A stretch of 64,000 nt of DNA from Zychaea mexicana (lineage: Eukaryota; Mucoromycota; Mucoromycetes; Mucorales; Lichtheimiaceae): the NCBI RefSeq assembly GCF_025766255.1, contig NW_026516697.1:62001-126000 (forward strand). Direction: 5' to 3'. The notes beneath the pieces are model-generated. The model did not search any database. It was not told where the DNA came from and was given only the letters and a program-made list of their open reading frames with translations. The stretch's first letter is position 1. Each line of letters opens with the position of its first letter. Shown piece after piece: positions 49,940-62,527 of the stretch. Position numbers and translations under genes: made by a program.

Positions 49940-52239
49940 ATGGACACGCTCATACTATTGGCATCAACTTTGACGCCCTCAAAACTAGAAGTAGATATCA
50001 AGGTACGAAAACAAATAGGCCGGGGCACACACTAAGTTCTTGAGGAAGAAAACCACACACACAAAATATAATCCGTTCGGACTTTTTAAACAAACGCTAC
50101 ATTGTAGAACGGCTACACTTCACGTCTACTGCAATGGCACGATCTTCCGCGATCGTTGCTTCCCATCTCGGGTCGTCCTGCATTGAGCTGGTGGTATGAT
50201 GCAGCAAGAACATTGTTTAAGAATGTGTATATTGTTGCCAATGCATACAAGTGAGTTGCTAGAAGCTTGGATAGTAAGTAAGCGTTGGATAGGCTGGACT
50301 AACATGTAGGGAAAAGTTATAAGCACTACGAGCGCTGGGCTACTGGACACGATTTCCCTACCCATCATCTAATAAACTGTGGATTCAGGTACGCCTTCTT
50401 TTATATGATACAAAAAAGTGTGTTGCATGCATTCATGTTGCTTATTGTGTTCTATAGCGCCGGCGTTGTATCTGATACCGCATTTGTTCACCGCGTCAAG
50501 AAATGTGACCAGGGCGCCATCCTGATGACCGCTGACTTTTTATACGATTCAGAGCAAGACAGCTGGTTGTCCGATCTGATCCAACACGAGTTGTTGTCCT
50601 CCTCCTCCTCCTCCTCCTCCCCTTCCTCAAAAGACCGTCTTTTTACATATGGCAAGAAATGGTTGTTCTGTACAATGAGCTGCAAAACGCTCAATGCGCT
50701 CGCGTCGCTCCCACAAGACGCGACTTTGCAGGATGCATTGGTGTCCAGTGGTGGTATCCAGCCTGAACAAGCACAGCAGCCATCGACCCACATGTTCATG
50801 GATGAATCACTCTCGCTTGATGCCTATCTGTCAACATGGATCGATTATTTCGACACACGACGGGATAGAAATGGATCCACTTTGGCCAGACAGGACATAC
50901 TTCAAGTGAGAGCTTATGCTCGTGTTGGATTGATGGGCAATCCTAGCGATGGTTTCTACGGTAATGTCTGATACATTGGTTTTTCGTTTCAAAATGGTAC
51001 TGGAGAAGCTACACTGGAGAGCTAAAAATAAAAAGAAAAACAAAAATCTGCTTCAAAATTACACGCATTAGGCAAAACCATGTCGCTGTTGATTTCCAAC
51101 TTTTGGGCCCAAGTCACCCTGATCCCTCACGATCACTCTGAGCCAGAATACAGCAACGTGACTATCATGTCGAATCCTGTGGCCGATCCAAGACGATTCA
51201 GTACGCTCAGTTCCTTGGCCACCTTGATCGAAACCGAGGGCTATGAAAACGGCGACCGATTACTGCTGGCATGCTGTAAAGTTTTCTACTGCCATTGCCG
51301 TGAAGCAGGCATTGAGATTGATACACGCCAAGGATTCAAGTTGTTGTTTGATACAAACATTCCTCGGCAAGTCGGTCTGGCAGGTTCATCAGCCATCATC
51401 ACTGCTTGTTGGAAGACACTCTTGAAGTTTTATCAGGTCACGAACGAGCAGATTCCTTTAGAGAAACAGGCTTCCTTGGTGCTCTCAGTGGAGGTGGACG
51501 AATTGGGAATTGCTGCAGGTCTCCAAGACCGAGTGATCCAGGTAAAAAAAAAGATGAAAATGCACACATCTATCATATCATTAATACTTACATTGCGATA
51601 TGGCACTTTAGGCATATGGAGGACTTGTTTATATGGATTTCGACAGACAGTTTGTGGAGACGCATGGATATGGAAAATACGAGCAGTTGGATACGTCGCT
51701 GGTTCCACCCCTGTTCCTTGCGTATGTTGCCCGACCTGAAGATTCGGGAAAAGTACACAGCACTGTCAAACAGCGATTTTTAAATGGTGATCCTGAGGTA
51801 TCGTGGCATGTCTTTTTTTTAAAAAAAAACAAGTTTGAAAATGCTTAAAAAAGACACATTTTTTATTTGCTTTTGTTGTATAAAAATATTATAGATCACA
51901 GAGGCAATGGCACGATTTGCATCTTTCACGGAACAAGCACGACACAGCCTCGAACAAGGCGATCATCATGCATTTGCTCAGCTCATGACAGCCAATTTCG
52001 AACAGCGACGGAAAACATATGGCGATGCGGTCGTGGGTGCAGCAAATCTACGCATGGTTAAATTGGCACGCCAGCACCGTTGCGTGGCAAAATTCCCAGG
52101 CAGTGGTGGGGCTGTTGTGGGTATGTGGGATGGTAGTGACGAGGCAACACGGGAGCAGGATCTGTTGGGACTGCGTCATGCCCTTGAAAGTGAAGGCTGT
52201 GTATTTGTCAAGATAACTCCAATGGGAAACCAAGCATAA
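49940..52239 (+). CDS. Bidomain nucleotidyltransferase-like / glucuronokinase fusion
   Basis: C-terminal GHMP-family glucuronokinase, which makes glucuronate-1-phosphate on a salvage route to UDP-glucuronate, fused to an N-terminal sugar nucleotidyltransferase-like domain. Seven exons, 49940-50002, 50108-50250, 50317-50388, 50458-50960, 51072-51541, 51612-51797 and 51895-52239, sum to 1782 nt (593 residues). Kinase motifs: ARVGLMGNPSDGFYGKTMS (about 247-265), IPRQVGLAGSSAIITA (GLAGSS at 362-367), GIAAGLQDRV, and KFPGSGGAVVG (545-555), all as in plant glucuronokinases. The N-terminal half shows LPRSLLPISGRPALSWWYDA, NAYNYKHYERWATGHDFP and ILMTADFLYD, matching sugar nucleotidyltransferases. Its Gly-rich nucleotide loop is not conserved, and a Ser run interrupts it near residue 140. 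It is convergent with ALKBH1. Confidence 0.88.
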
Positions 52240-52353
52240 GAATAGTATAAATATATAATACTTGGTTGTATTAATTTAAAAAAACGTGTATCATCAATAT
52301 TACAAGAGCAGTTAAAGTATAGCACAAAAATCACTCTACGTACACAGTCTCAA

Positions 52354-53634
52354 TCAAGAAATACTTTTGTGATCATCTGTCGGATAAACTTGTCGTAGAT
52401 TCAGGTTGATGCGTGAGGTCAGCATATATCGTCCGTATACTTCCCAATCACTTTCGCCATGGTCGTTCTGTGGTGACAAGTAGCTCGGTAATGTATCTTT
52501 AATGATCAAGGGTACACCGTGGAAACATTTCCGACAAGGTTCGGTCATGACAATCACATCACCACTGTGCAGGCGAAGAGGTACAGGTTCGGTCTCTCGT
52601 GTTGTACCTCCGATCAGATAGATACAATCGTTGCCATAGCTACAATAATAAACAAGAGTTTTAGAACGTGCGTTGTATGCTGGACGAAGGTGTGATTGTA
52701 CCTGATGGATACAAGAGGTGCTTGCATATTCAGCTCACTTCGATCCACATGGCCCATCAAGGTATCACGATATTGATAATAATTGACTACACCGGCCTCT
52801 GTCTTGTAATCAGCGCCACGATATGTGTTTTTCCATCCATCGTGACCGACACCTTCAACAGCAGTGACGACGGCACGCGTCAACGCATCGACTTGTTCAG
52901 GTACATCATAGCGTCGATCAAAATGGTATGTTTTGGTCGGCCAATGATATTGATAGCCTAATGTGATCCAGCGCATCTTGTAGATCAGTTGTGAGGGTGG
53001 CATCAGTGGCACGGTTTCTACTGGGGGTGGATCCTGTTTTTTCTTTTCTTCGTCTGATGATGCATCTTGTTCCGTAGTACGATCTTTCCGTGGAATACAA
53101 TAGCCTTCTTCAAGCTCGCCTCGATGCTCTCGTTCACAGAGGTTCCACAGACCGTCGGCAGGAATGGTATAATGGGTATCCAAATTGGATGTGTTGGGTG
53201 CTTGTGAGTAAAGCGATAGACACTGTCGTATAAAATGACGCTGCGCCTTGTCAGTAAATGGATTCTGGATAATAATAAGTCCTATACGACACAATCTCAA
53301 TGTTAAAAAAAAACTTTGGTAAAATGGATAGCAGAGAGATATATTTACCAGGAATGTCTTTCAAGAGAAAAGCATTAGAATCTTCTCGGGCGAAATGGGG
53401 CGAAACAAGTTTCTGTGGTAGTGGAATCTGTATAATGCGTGGATCGTTGCTGTCACGATGGTCAAGATCAACTACTTTGCTGAAATCAGGTGGCGGAACT
53501 CGCGATTTAAAGTTACGTTCGGCATAGCGAAAAGGGGCTTGATTGACATAGCTACTCGCTTTCTGTTTGCGATGAGCAGCCTCTTGTTTCTGTTTCTCTA
53601 GAATCTTTTGTTGTCGTCGGGATGTCGGTGGCAT
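52354..53634 (-). CDS. ALKBH1: AlkB homologue 1 (Fe(II)/2-oxoglutarate dioxygenase)
   Basis: Nucleic-acid demethylase or oxidase of the AlkB family; ALKBH1 orthologues act on tRNA and DNA in nucleus and mitochondria. Three exons, 53634-53349, 53281-52702 and 52639-52354, sum to 1152 nt (383 residues). A basic, Gln/Lys-rich N-terminus precedes FSKVVDLDH. The catalytic core has VNYYQYRDTLMGHVDRSE with the HxD iron ligands, ISYGNDCIYLIGG, the distal His in CFHGVPLI, and SRINLNLRQV with the two arginines that bind 2-oxoglutarate. A charged insert (TEQDASSDEEKKKQDPPP) interrupts the middle. The WxWxxLGYQYxW-type region matches ALKBH1 rather than other paralogues. Confidence 0.92.
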
Positions 53635-53845
53635 TGTCTTGATAGATGAGTCGAATTTAAGAAAAAAATTGGGGGGGGGAATAAAAAAGTCTGACCATTT
53701 ATCTTCCGCAACAAATAGGTTTTTATGCATATCGCGCCACTTGGACAAACGGATTTTTTTTAGATTATATACATTTAGATATAGGGAAGAATGAAGAAGA
53801 TGGTGAGGAAAAGTGAGGATGGGGGAAGTTGAGGATGTTAATTAT

Positions 53846-55273
53846 TTATTGGTCTGTGGGTGTGGCTGCGGATCGGAAATCGTAGCTGTAGAAAGCAAAC
53901 TTTAGGATCAAAGCAAAGCCAGCATGAGCGGCCAGGATAACTAATAAAAGAATACGGGATGTCTTTGCGTCCGCTCGGGAAATGACAATATACAGATTCT
54001 TGACAAGAAAGTAGGCTGCGGGATAAAAAATGAGTACACCAGTTCAAGATGATTTATTCCTTCCTTTTTACCTGTCAAAGCAAATGAGACGCCAACAAAC
54101 ACCCATCGAGCAATATCGAATGGCATCACACACAGAGCCTACAATATATATATATATATATATATACATTCAGTAATGAAAAACCCACTTCTCCCCCACA
54201 CTGAGTGTATCCGTCATCTTACCGACACAGGGATCCAAATCGTCAGACCATAACCATAATAGTTGATGATCTCAAGGAGACTTGGTTGGCAACCAAAGTA
54301 CTTTGTAGCTGCCCAAACCAATGCAGGACACAGAAACCCGTACGTATAGACGACACCGACCGCATAACTGAGCAAACGGAAATCGCTCTCATGGGGTACG
54401 TTGGCAATATAGGCAGCCAAGGATCCAGCCAAGGAGGAGCAGACAAACAGCGCAAACACGACCGTTGTCGAGATCCAAAACGGTCCGTAGAGATCAGGTT
54501 GGTTGTTGAGTGTGTCGTTTGCAAAGTCGCCCACAGGATACACCGTTTTCAAGCATCGCTCCAAAACCTATGAAATCCCCATTTATTATGAACATCCCCT
54601 TCGGGTGTGTTCTCTCTCTCACAGCACTTGGGAAGCTTCATTTTACCTGAGAGGTATCGACATCAAAGAATTGTGAGTAATAATCCAGGGACCAAACTGG
54701 TTTGCCAGTCCCACTGGACCGTGTGGGTTGTTGTTGTTGTTGTGTATCAAAGAAACTGCCGGTACGTCCAGACGGTGGTGGAGGTGGAGGAGCTATTTTG
54801 TAAAAAGAGAAACCAACATGCGCAATTGTCAGTTGTTACATTATACATTCACACACAAACAAAATACATTCAAAATACGTCGTTTCGCTCGTTTCTCACC
54901 TGAAGTGTTGTTTCCTGCACTATTTGAAAAGTCTACAATAAAAATTGAAAAGCACAAAAAGGGCAATTAGAATATGTTCATAAAACATTTTTTCAGTAAT
55001 TGTATATACAGGGATGCGCGGTAGGTGATAGCTACCTTGGAACTCTAATCCATCACTTTCAATGGTGGCAGGCTATTCATTAAAGAAACTTGCATTAGGA
55101 ACACGTTTTGTCTTGTATATACATGCCAAGCGTTTCTTTATCATAGAACAGTATGACGTTTATGATTGTCGTAGATAGCGTTTGCTGAAGCGCGTATGCC
55201 TTTTTTTTACCTGTGAATAGTCATGGCCACCATCATCCATGTCCACTAGAACATTATAATTTTTACCTGACAT
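53846..55273 (-). CDS. YIP1-family Golgi membrane protein (YIPF1/2-like)
   Basis: Multi-span protein of early Golgi membranes that binds Rab GTPases and supports vesicle traffic. The N-terminal cytosolic part is acidic and Pro/Gln-rich (MSGKNYNVLVDMDDGG; later APPPPPPSGRTG and a Q run), ending in WSLDYYSQFFDVDTSQ. The conserved core starts with QPDLYGPFWISTTVVFALF and carries about five spans, including LLSYAVGVVYTYGFLCPALVW and IINYYGYGLTIWIPVS. The last span reads RILLLVILAAHAGFALILKF. About six or seven exons; first exon about 55273-55211, second about 55071-55036. The DLYGPFWI motif is diagnostic of the family. The start is the only Met before the conserved acidic leader. Confidence 0.9.
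54140..54165. repeat. (TA)n microsatellite in a YIPF intron
   Basis: AT-dinucleotide run inside an intron of the YIPF gene. Confidence 0.8.
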
Positions 55274-57071
55274 TGCTGAATTCAGGGTGCGTGTTCAAGA
55301 ATACGAAAAAAAAAAAATGAGTGTGGAGCGGCGGTGAATAAGTGTTGTGGCGGATTAAAGCGGGCTGACCTCATGTACGGGCAATTGGGTTGGATCCGGA
55401 TATATAACCCACTTTTCAAGCCGCCCCAAAATTCTGGGTTCCTTCATTTTAACAACCTGTTGCAACTCATCTGGACAATTGTGCTTATGGAGCGTTAAAT
55501 CATTTTACATCGTGCTTCTTTCTTTTTTTTTACTGTAAGCTTTGACGAACTGTCTTGATCATCATTTGACCATTATCGCAAAAGAAATTGTGTTTGTATA
55601 GGTTTCTAAGCATACAGAGATCAGTATCGTATCGGGGGCCAGAGTGACAATGCGCAAAAGGTAAAATGTTATATGATACATAGTAAGCATACAATGTGAT
55701 ACGAGTTAATATAATCTCCCCCCTCCCCCATGTCCCTGCGAGAAAAATCATGGACAATGTGTTTGTTGTACAGAACTTGACACGTATAAATAAATACTTT
55801 GTTTATATTTGAAGTTACGTACATTTCCAACTACGCTTAGTGCACACACTTACTCTTATACAGACACACATATATTAAGCGCTATATAGAACATGTGCAC
55901 TATCCTTGCTCTGCTGCATTCAAGCCTTTTGTCAAGAAAATGGGTAGTTTCTCGCGCAAAATATAGTTAATTTCATTAAAGTGAGAGTATATATACTAAT
56001 TTTGTTTCTCAAAGTCTCAATTTGTTGATGTGTTCTCCCCCTTCTCGATTAATAGATTAACAATTGTTCGTAAAAAAAGGGGATAAACATGAGTGCGTCG
56101 ATGATGACGGCACAATCTAGAGGGAATCAAAAAGATATGTAGATTAAACAATGGGTGTATGAAATAGCTCATATATATTGGTATCTTAACTGCTTATAGA
56201 AACAAACTCGAGTCTGTCATAGGCAAGAACGTAATATATTCCTTCAAAGGCATTAAGACTGATGTATCAAAGCATCGATCATGCAAGCTGCACGTACTAC
56301 ATAGTGAGCTGCAAGTGAGAGTGTCCACGCACATGCACAACACCCGCATATATCACTTTAACTGCAAATAAGCAAGAAACAATGCCGTAATAGTGTCATT
56401 ACTTTTTTTCCTGTAAAAAAAAAGTATAGAAACTGACGCTCTCTAATCAAAGTAAAAGTGTAGTTAAGGGAGTATCCCCTCCGGAGGGAACATTCTAGAA
56501 AATCTCGCTTCAGAAATTACTGTATGTAATTTTGCTTCTCTCTGTATAGTGTGTAGATTGATTGACAAATGCTGACCCGGCTCGAAGGAATAGCTAGCGT
56601 GTTTCTTTGATGCATATTTTAGCGGCAGAAGCTGACAAAAAATCAAAAGACAAACAAACAATGGGCTTTTGCAAGTCCACTGATGAAACTCGTAAGCCTT
56701 CTTCATCATCGCGCACCATCTCAATCATCACGAGCATATATTTATTAATATTGCAAATGAGATACTTTTCTTTTACGAATTCAATGATCTGCAAGAATAA
56801 ATGCTACTTTACGTTGACCGAGAAGGATCGTTAATGTGGGGGAAGGAGGGCGAGGGCGGAGCCGCATTTTCTCTTGGCACACATTCATGCTCATTGCATT
56901 ATTGTTGTCGGTTAAAAGGTAACCCGGTCCATAAAACAGCAGGCCCTAACATACAAAAGCGAGAACAAGCATGACGTCGTGGTGGCAAAACGCCTACTCC
57001 GCTATGTATTAAGGCTGAGCTCGACAGGTTACGTTCGTTTTTTTCTTTTCCCTTTCCCCTTCCACCACTGA
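55274..57071. other. Divergent intergenic region
   Basis: About 1.8 kb between the YIPF and IDE starts. No coding segment, RNA gene or transposon signature was recognised. Short open frames (for example 56607-56834) lack domains. Confidence 0.5.
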
Positions 57072-60000
57072 ATGCCCCCGTCGGCTTTTCGTATCTTGAG
57101 CTTCCTGAATTGTCGACGGTCTACGTTAAACATGTAAGTGCTTTGTCTTGCTCGAGCAAAAAAAATTCGGTGCACATCCATCGGAAGATTAAGGCAGGAT
57201 CTTTGTTCTATGCATTCCTCTTCTTTCCCCGCAACAATTGCCCCGCTCTCGCTTTCGTGGTCTTGACTTTCTGACTGACTGATTGAACGCACGCGCTTCT
57301 TTCTTTCTTTTTTTGTAATAGTCATCTGCAAAAGAACAGATCACTCCCTTTCTATTCTGCACTACTAGTACAACAGCAACAACAACAACAACAGCAACAG
57401 CAACGCAACAGCAGTAATAGTAACACTCGAGTAAACCACCCACCCATTTCCTCTACCACTACAGCACTAGCAGCAACAGCAACAGCACGTAACCTGCATC
57501 AACAGCAGCCAAAAAGACACTTTTCTGATTCGATTGCACCTATGCCAGCTGTTGCCACCGACTCTCCTTCAGACTGGGAACTTTCCAGCTCTGGCAAATA
57601 TTGGACATTTACTCGTCCATTGGAAAAATCCGATAATGACGACCGGCATTATCGTTTAATCAAACTAGCCAGTAACGATTTACAAGTGCTATTGATCCAT
57701 GATAGCGATACAGACAAATCCAGCGCAGCTTTGGACGTGCATGTGGGTCATTTAAGCGATCCGGTAAGCAGTTTTTTTTTTAAAGTTTCTTTTTTTAAAC
57801 ACTCCCACGAAGCACTTTTTCCAAAGAATGGGGGGGGGGTTGAAGAGAAGATGGGTACGTGCTTGAGTATGTGGAGAAAAAGAAAGGATATTTTAAAAGG
57901 GGAGAGGGGCACACGAAAGAGAGTTGGTAGTGGGAGCAATAATGATAATAGAGGACCGGAACGATAAGACGGATTTATCCCATGAATGATGTAATTGCGT
58001 GTGCGTGAGCAAGAAACTAAAGTCAAGGGGCAAGAGCCGTAGTGCTTCCCCGGTAGTCTTTATCCGAAAAGGAAACAGGCTGTCTCCCCGGAAATGTGGA
58101 ATCTGGGGGAAATGTGTTATGTGGGGGGGGGGTGGTTGGAAAGGCTGCTGCTATTACCCACTACCACTGTAAATTTTGGCTACTGTTGCACAACAGATGA
58201 TTGATCTTGGGCTACGATAGGACGATTTGCAAGGTCTCGCGCATTTCTGTGAACACTTGCTCTTCATGGGAACCGAAAAGTATCCGAAAGAAAACGACTA
58301 CAACCAGTACCTTGCTGAACATTCGGGTTTCTCAAATGCATTCACTGGCCTCGAAAACACCAACTACTACTTTGAAATCGGCCATGAATATCTGGGTGGT
58401 GCGCTAGATCGGTTTGCCCAGTTTTTCATTTCGCCCTTGTTTTCTGCAAGCTGTACAGAACGCGAGCTTAAGGCTGTGGATTCAGGTAAAAATCGACGGA
58501 AATCCATTTATCCTAGTGCTATGGCTATGACGATGGGGCAAAGTGGTGATAAAAGATGTGTGGGAAGCTAAGATTGGAAGGGGGGGTTTACATGACCATT
58601 GTTATATACACTAGAACACAAGAAGAATCGACAGCAAGATAGTTGGCGTATGTTCCAACTCGAAAAATCGTTGAGTAATCCAGATCATCCTTATTGCCAT
58701 TTCGGTACTGGTAGTTTGGAAACGCTGTACGACGATCCAAAGGCGAAGGGTCAGGACATTCGTGCCGAACTGCTCAAGTTCCATGACAATTATTATTCTG
58801 CCAACATCATGAAGCTTTGTATTCTCGGGCGAGGTAATGTATCAACAAATCGGTTGGTCTGGTTCAGTGATATGGAATTGGAGACGAAGTTCAAGTGCGA
58901 AAAGAAAGGATCCCCTTTCCTTTGCTCTTTCTTTCTCTGTGTGCTATTCCTTTGCTGTGTGTATATTTATATTAAGGTTTTTCTAACGGAATTACCTTTT
59001 ATAATCACGTGTTACCATTCAGAATCACTCGATCAGTTGACCGATTGGGCAGTCGAGAGATTCAAAGATGTGCGCAACAAGGGGATCGAGCCACCCAGTT
59101 TCCCTGGCCATCCATTGACAGAGAAGGAATTGATGGTATGACAAGGCTCACCCAGCCTTCCTCCCCCCTCCCCCCTTCGCCGGCTACTACCCCGCGCTGA
59201 TATGCAGTAGGCAAAATACTAAGGTTATCGTTGGACTAACCTTATTTTACTTGATATTTGTGATGGGCCAAACAGAAACAAATATTTATCAAGCCTGTTA
59301 AGGATGTGCGTTCCTTGGAAATGACGTTTCCCTTTCCCGATCAACGACCCTTGTACGCTGTCCAGGTAAAGTGTGTCCTGTTTGCGTAAAATTGCTTTCA
59401 TATCAATGGTATTAACATGCGATTCTATCTGTAGCCCGGTAGATACATTTCGCATTTGATCGGTCATGAAGGACACGGCTCAATTCTGTCGTTGTTGAAG
59501 AAGAATGGTTGGGCAAACTACTTGCAAGTTGGGTCTATTCATGGTGGCATTGGATTCGAATTCTTGCGGATCAGTATCGACTTGACAGAAGAGGGTCTTA
59601 GTAAGTGAGAATTTCCATTAGAGAGAGGTGACTGGTATAGTGTCGACTCCACGGATATATGTGTGTGTGTGTGTGTGTGTGTGAATGTGTGTGCATGTTA
59701 AAACAACATTTGGAGCATACTTCTCACGAAGATAAACCCTTTTCTTTTCTGGGTCCTTGTGCTACCTTTTATCCACAAAAACAGAATGCTATGAAGACGT
59801 TGTCCTGTGCGTATTCCAATATATCGAATTATTGCGGAGAACAGGTGTCCAAGAATCGACGTTCAATGAAGTACGATCTTTGGCATCGTTGGCTTTTCGA
59901 TTCAAGGAAAAGTACCCACCCTCACAGTACACTTCCCGCCTTGCTGGCCTTATGCAACACGGCTATCCATCGCAAAATGTGCTCAGTGGACCAAGCTTGA

Positions 60001-62527
60001 TTAGAGAGTACAATCCCGAGTTGATCAACCGGGACCTGGGCTACCTGCGACCCGACAATTTCAGAATTATGGTTGCAAGCCAACAGCCACCTGGCAATGT
60101 GGAATTCACAAAGAGGGAGCGTTGGTATGATACGGAGTACGAGATCATGGAATTCAGTGATCCTTTGAAGGAGGTAAGAGGGCAAAAAGAGGAAAAGGAG
60201 GGAGGGGAGGAAGAAGAAGTGGATTGCTTACTCTGTTTTAAATCAATGCGGGCATGTCAATTTGTTCAGTCACTGCGAGAATTGGAGCTAAACACAGCAC
60301 TCCATCTTCCTGATCGCAACGATTTCATTCCAACCAATTTTGAAACACACAAAAAAGATATCAAGCATCCAGCCAAGCGACCTGATTTGGTGATGAATAC
60401 ACCAAAGACGCGATTGTGGTACAAGAAGGATGACACTTTCTGGGTGCCAAGAGCAAATGTGTGGATTCTTTTCCGCAGCCCATTGGCTTATGCTACGCCT
60501 ACGAATTGCGTCAAGACTCGGTAAGATATAAACCTTTTCCAGAATGTCTGTGGGTTAGTAACTGGTGCATGCTCGTTTTCTGTTTTGCGTTTCGTTTTGT
60601 TTGATTAGATTATACACGGATATTCTGAAGGATTCGTTGAATGAATATGCATATGATGCCGAAGTAGCTGGTCTTTCATACAACATCGAGAACCAATTGG
60701 AAGGAATGCTGGTAATGTCAATTAGAGTGTTTCGAGGGCAAGATTGAGCAATAGTTGACACAATTCCTTTCTTTTTCCTTATCAGCTGGCTATAGGTGGC
60801 TACAACGACAAGCTTTCTGTGCTGTTAGTAAAAGTCATTCAAAAGATGCGTGACCTCCAAGTTGATCCTGAGCGGTTTAAGCTACTCAAAGATCAGGTTC
60901 GTCTAATTTTGCTGTCTATATCTATAGTTGTAGTCAGTATTGGCTTTGAAATAATAACAACTTTATTATATGATTATGTAGCTTCGAAGATCCTACAGGA
61001 ACTTTTCTTTGGAGCCACCTTATCAACATGCATTGTATTATCTGTCATATTTCACCCAAGATAAAATGTGGACCAATGCAGAAAAGTTAAAGGAACTTGA
61101 TGCCATTACGGCCGAGGATATCCAGTCATTCTACCCTACTATCTTGTCGCACTTGCACTTAGAGGCACTTGTGCATGGCAACGTGCAACAACAAGAAGCA
61201 GAGCAGATGATGAAGTCGGTTGCTGATATTCTGCAGCCACGTGAGTTGCTTCCAAGCCAGTTGATAGGACATAGAAGCCTCATCTTGCCGGAAGGATCTA
61301 AATGGGTATATAAGCGTCAAGTCGAGGACCCGAACAATGTCAATTCCGGCATAGAGTATTTGATCCAAGTCGGCAATGTGACACAGACGGCTCTTCGGGC
61401 AAGATTAAGCTTGTTGGCTCAAATTGCACAAGAACCTTGCTTTGATCAGCTGCGAACCAAGGAACAACTAGGTAATGTATCATTTATTTATTTATTTATT
61501 TGCACAAGATGTTTACACGTGTCTTATATTTATGTTGTCGTTTCTGATGATACCTATGACGTAAATATTTGATATCTAGGTTACTTGGTTTTCAGTGGCG
61601 TCCGAAAACAGACGGGCTCTATGGGCATGCGTTTCATTATCCAGAGTGAACGAGACACTGTCTATCTCGAGAATCGTATCGAGGAGTTCCTTGTCAAGCT
61701 GCGTGGTATCATTGCGGGCATGTCCGATCAAGAGTACCAGGCCCAGGTACAATCTCTTATTTTTAAAAAACTAGAAAAAGATAAGAATCTCGGACAAGAA
61801 GGCGGCAAATACTGGACACACATTCACTCGGGCTACTATGAATTCGAGCAAGGTAAAAAAAGAAAACAAGTGGAAAGAACGAACAGAAAGAACCAAGAGC
61901 TAATCTCTCAACTTGTGATTAATAGTGGACAATGATGTCGCTCAGCTCAAGTCGATCTCCAAGGACTCGCTGTTGGATTTCTTTGACCAGTACATTGATC
62001 CGGTATCTGACAAGGCACGCAAAATATCCGTCCACATTCAATCCCAAAAGACGCCTCTGGCAGCAGCCAAATACAAGGTCAACATTGAGTCGCTGCACAC
62101 GTGTCTGGTTGCACAGGGTGTCACGCGATTAAGCGTGGATGATCTGAGAGCAGCAGTGGAAAAGGGCGATGCTGGCGAAGCATCGATCCAAGCAGTTTTG
62201 CGCGAGATGCTGATTGACGAGTCCAAGGGAGACGAAGAAGAGATTGAAGGATTGATGTCGAAACTGGTAGCTGCCATGGGCATGGTAGAGAACAGTGCAG
62301 CTCAGTCGAACGGATCGGTGAGCGGTACGTTTGTCACTGTTGACAGCAAAAAGACAGCGCGTCGCTTATCGGTTGCAGATGGCGATTCCTCGGCGGAAAG
62401 CGGTCAACAGACTCCCGTACGTGACCACAACAACCTGCCTGAAGGCAACGTCGTCATTTCAGATCCAGTGGATTTCAAGAGCAGGATGGAGTTGAGCCCT
62501 GCGGCCGTGCCGCTTATTGATTTTTAG
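57072..62527 (+). CDS. IDE: Insulin-degrading enzyme (insulysin), M16 zinc metalloprotease
   Basis: Homologue of human IDE and yeast Ste23, which degrade small peptides and mitochondrial presequences. I place fifteen exons: 57072-57133, 57322-57763, 58221-58485, 58615-58833, 59023-59135, 59276-59365, 59435-59600, 59785-60173, 60270-60520, 60609-60711, 60786-60896, 60982-61471, 61580-61852 and 61926-62527 (fourteen intervals; the long 57322-57763 exon carries the second start). They sum to 3576 nt, 1191 residues. Inverted zinc motif HFCEH at about 176-180, followed by [10 protein letters not shown]. Typical M16 blocks: [62 protein letters not shown]. The N-terminal 94 residues form a basic leader with Q11, then a second Met (57542) starts the usual protein. 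The C-terminus carries a roughly 100-residue low-complexity insert. (Exon count: fourteen.). Confidence 0.93.
57371..57403 (+). repeat. CAA/CAG run encoding polyglutamine in the IDE leader
   Basis: Eleven consecutive CAA/CAG codons in frame with the downstream protease, residues 38-48 of the long form. Confidence 0.8.
59661..59683. repeat. (GT)n microsatellite in an IDE intron
   Basis: GT dinucleotide run within the intron between exons ending at 59600 and starting at 59785. Confidence 0.9.
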
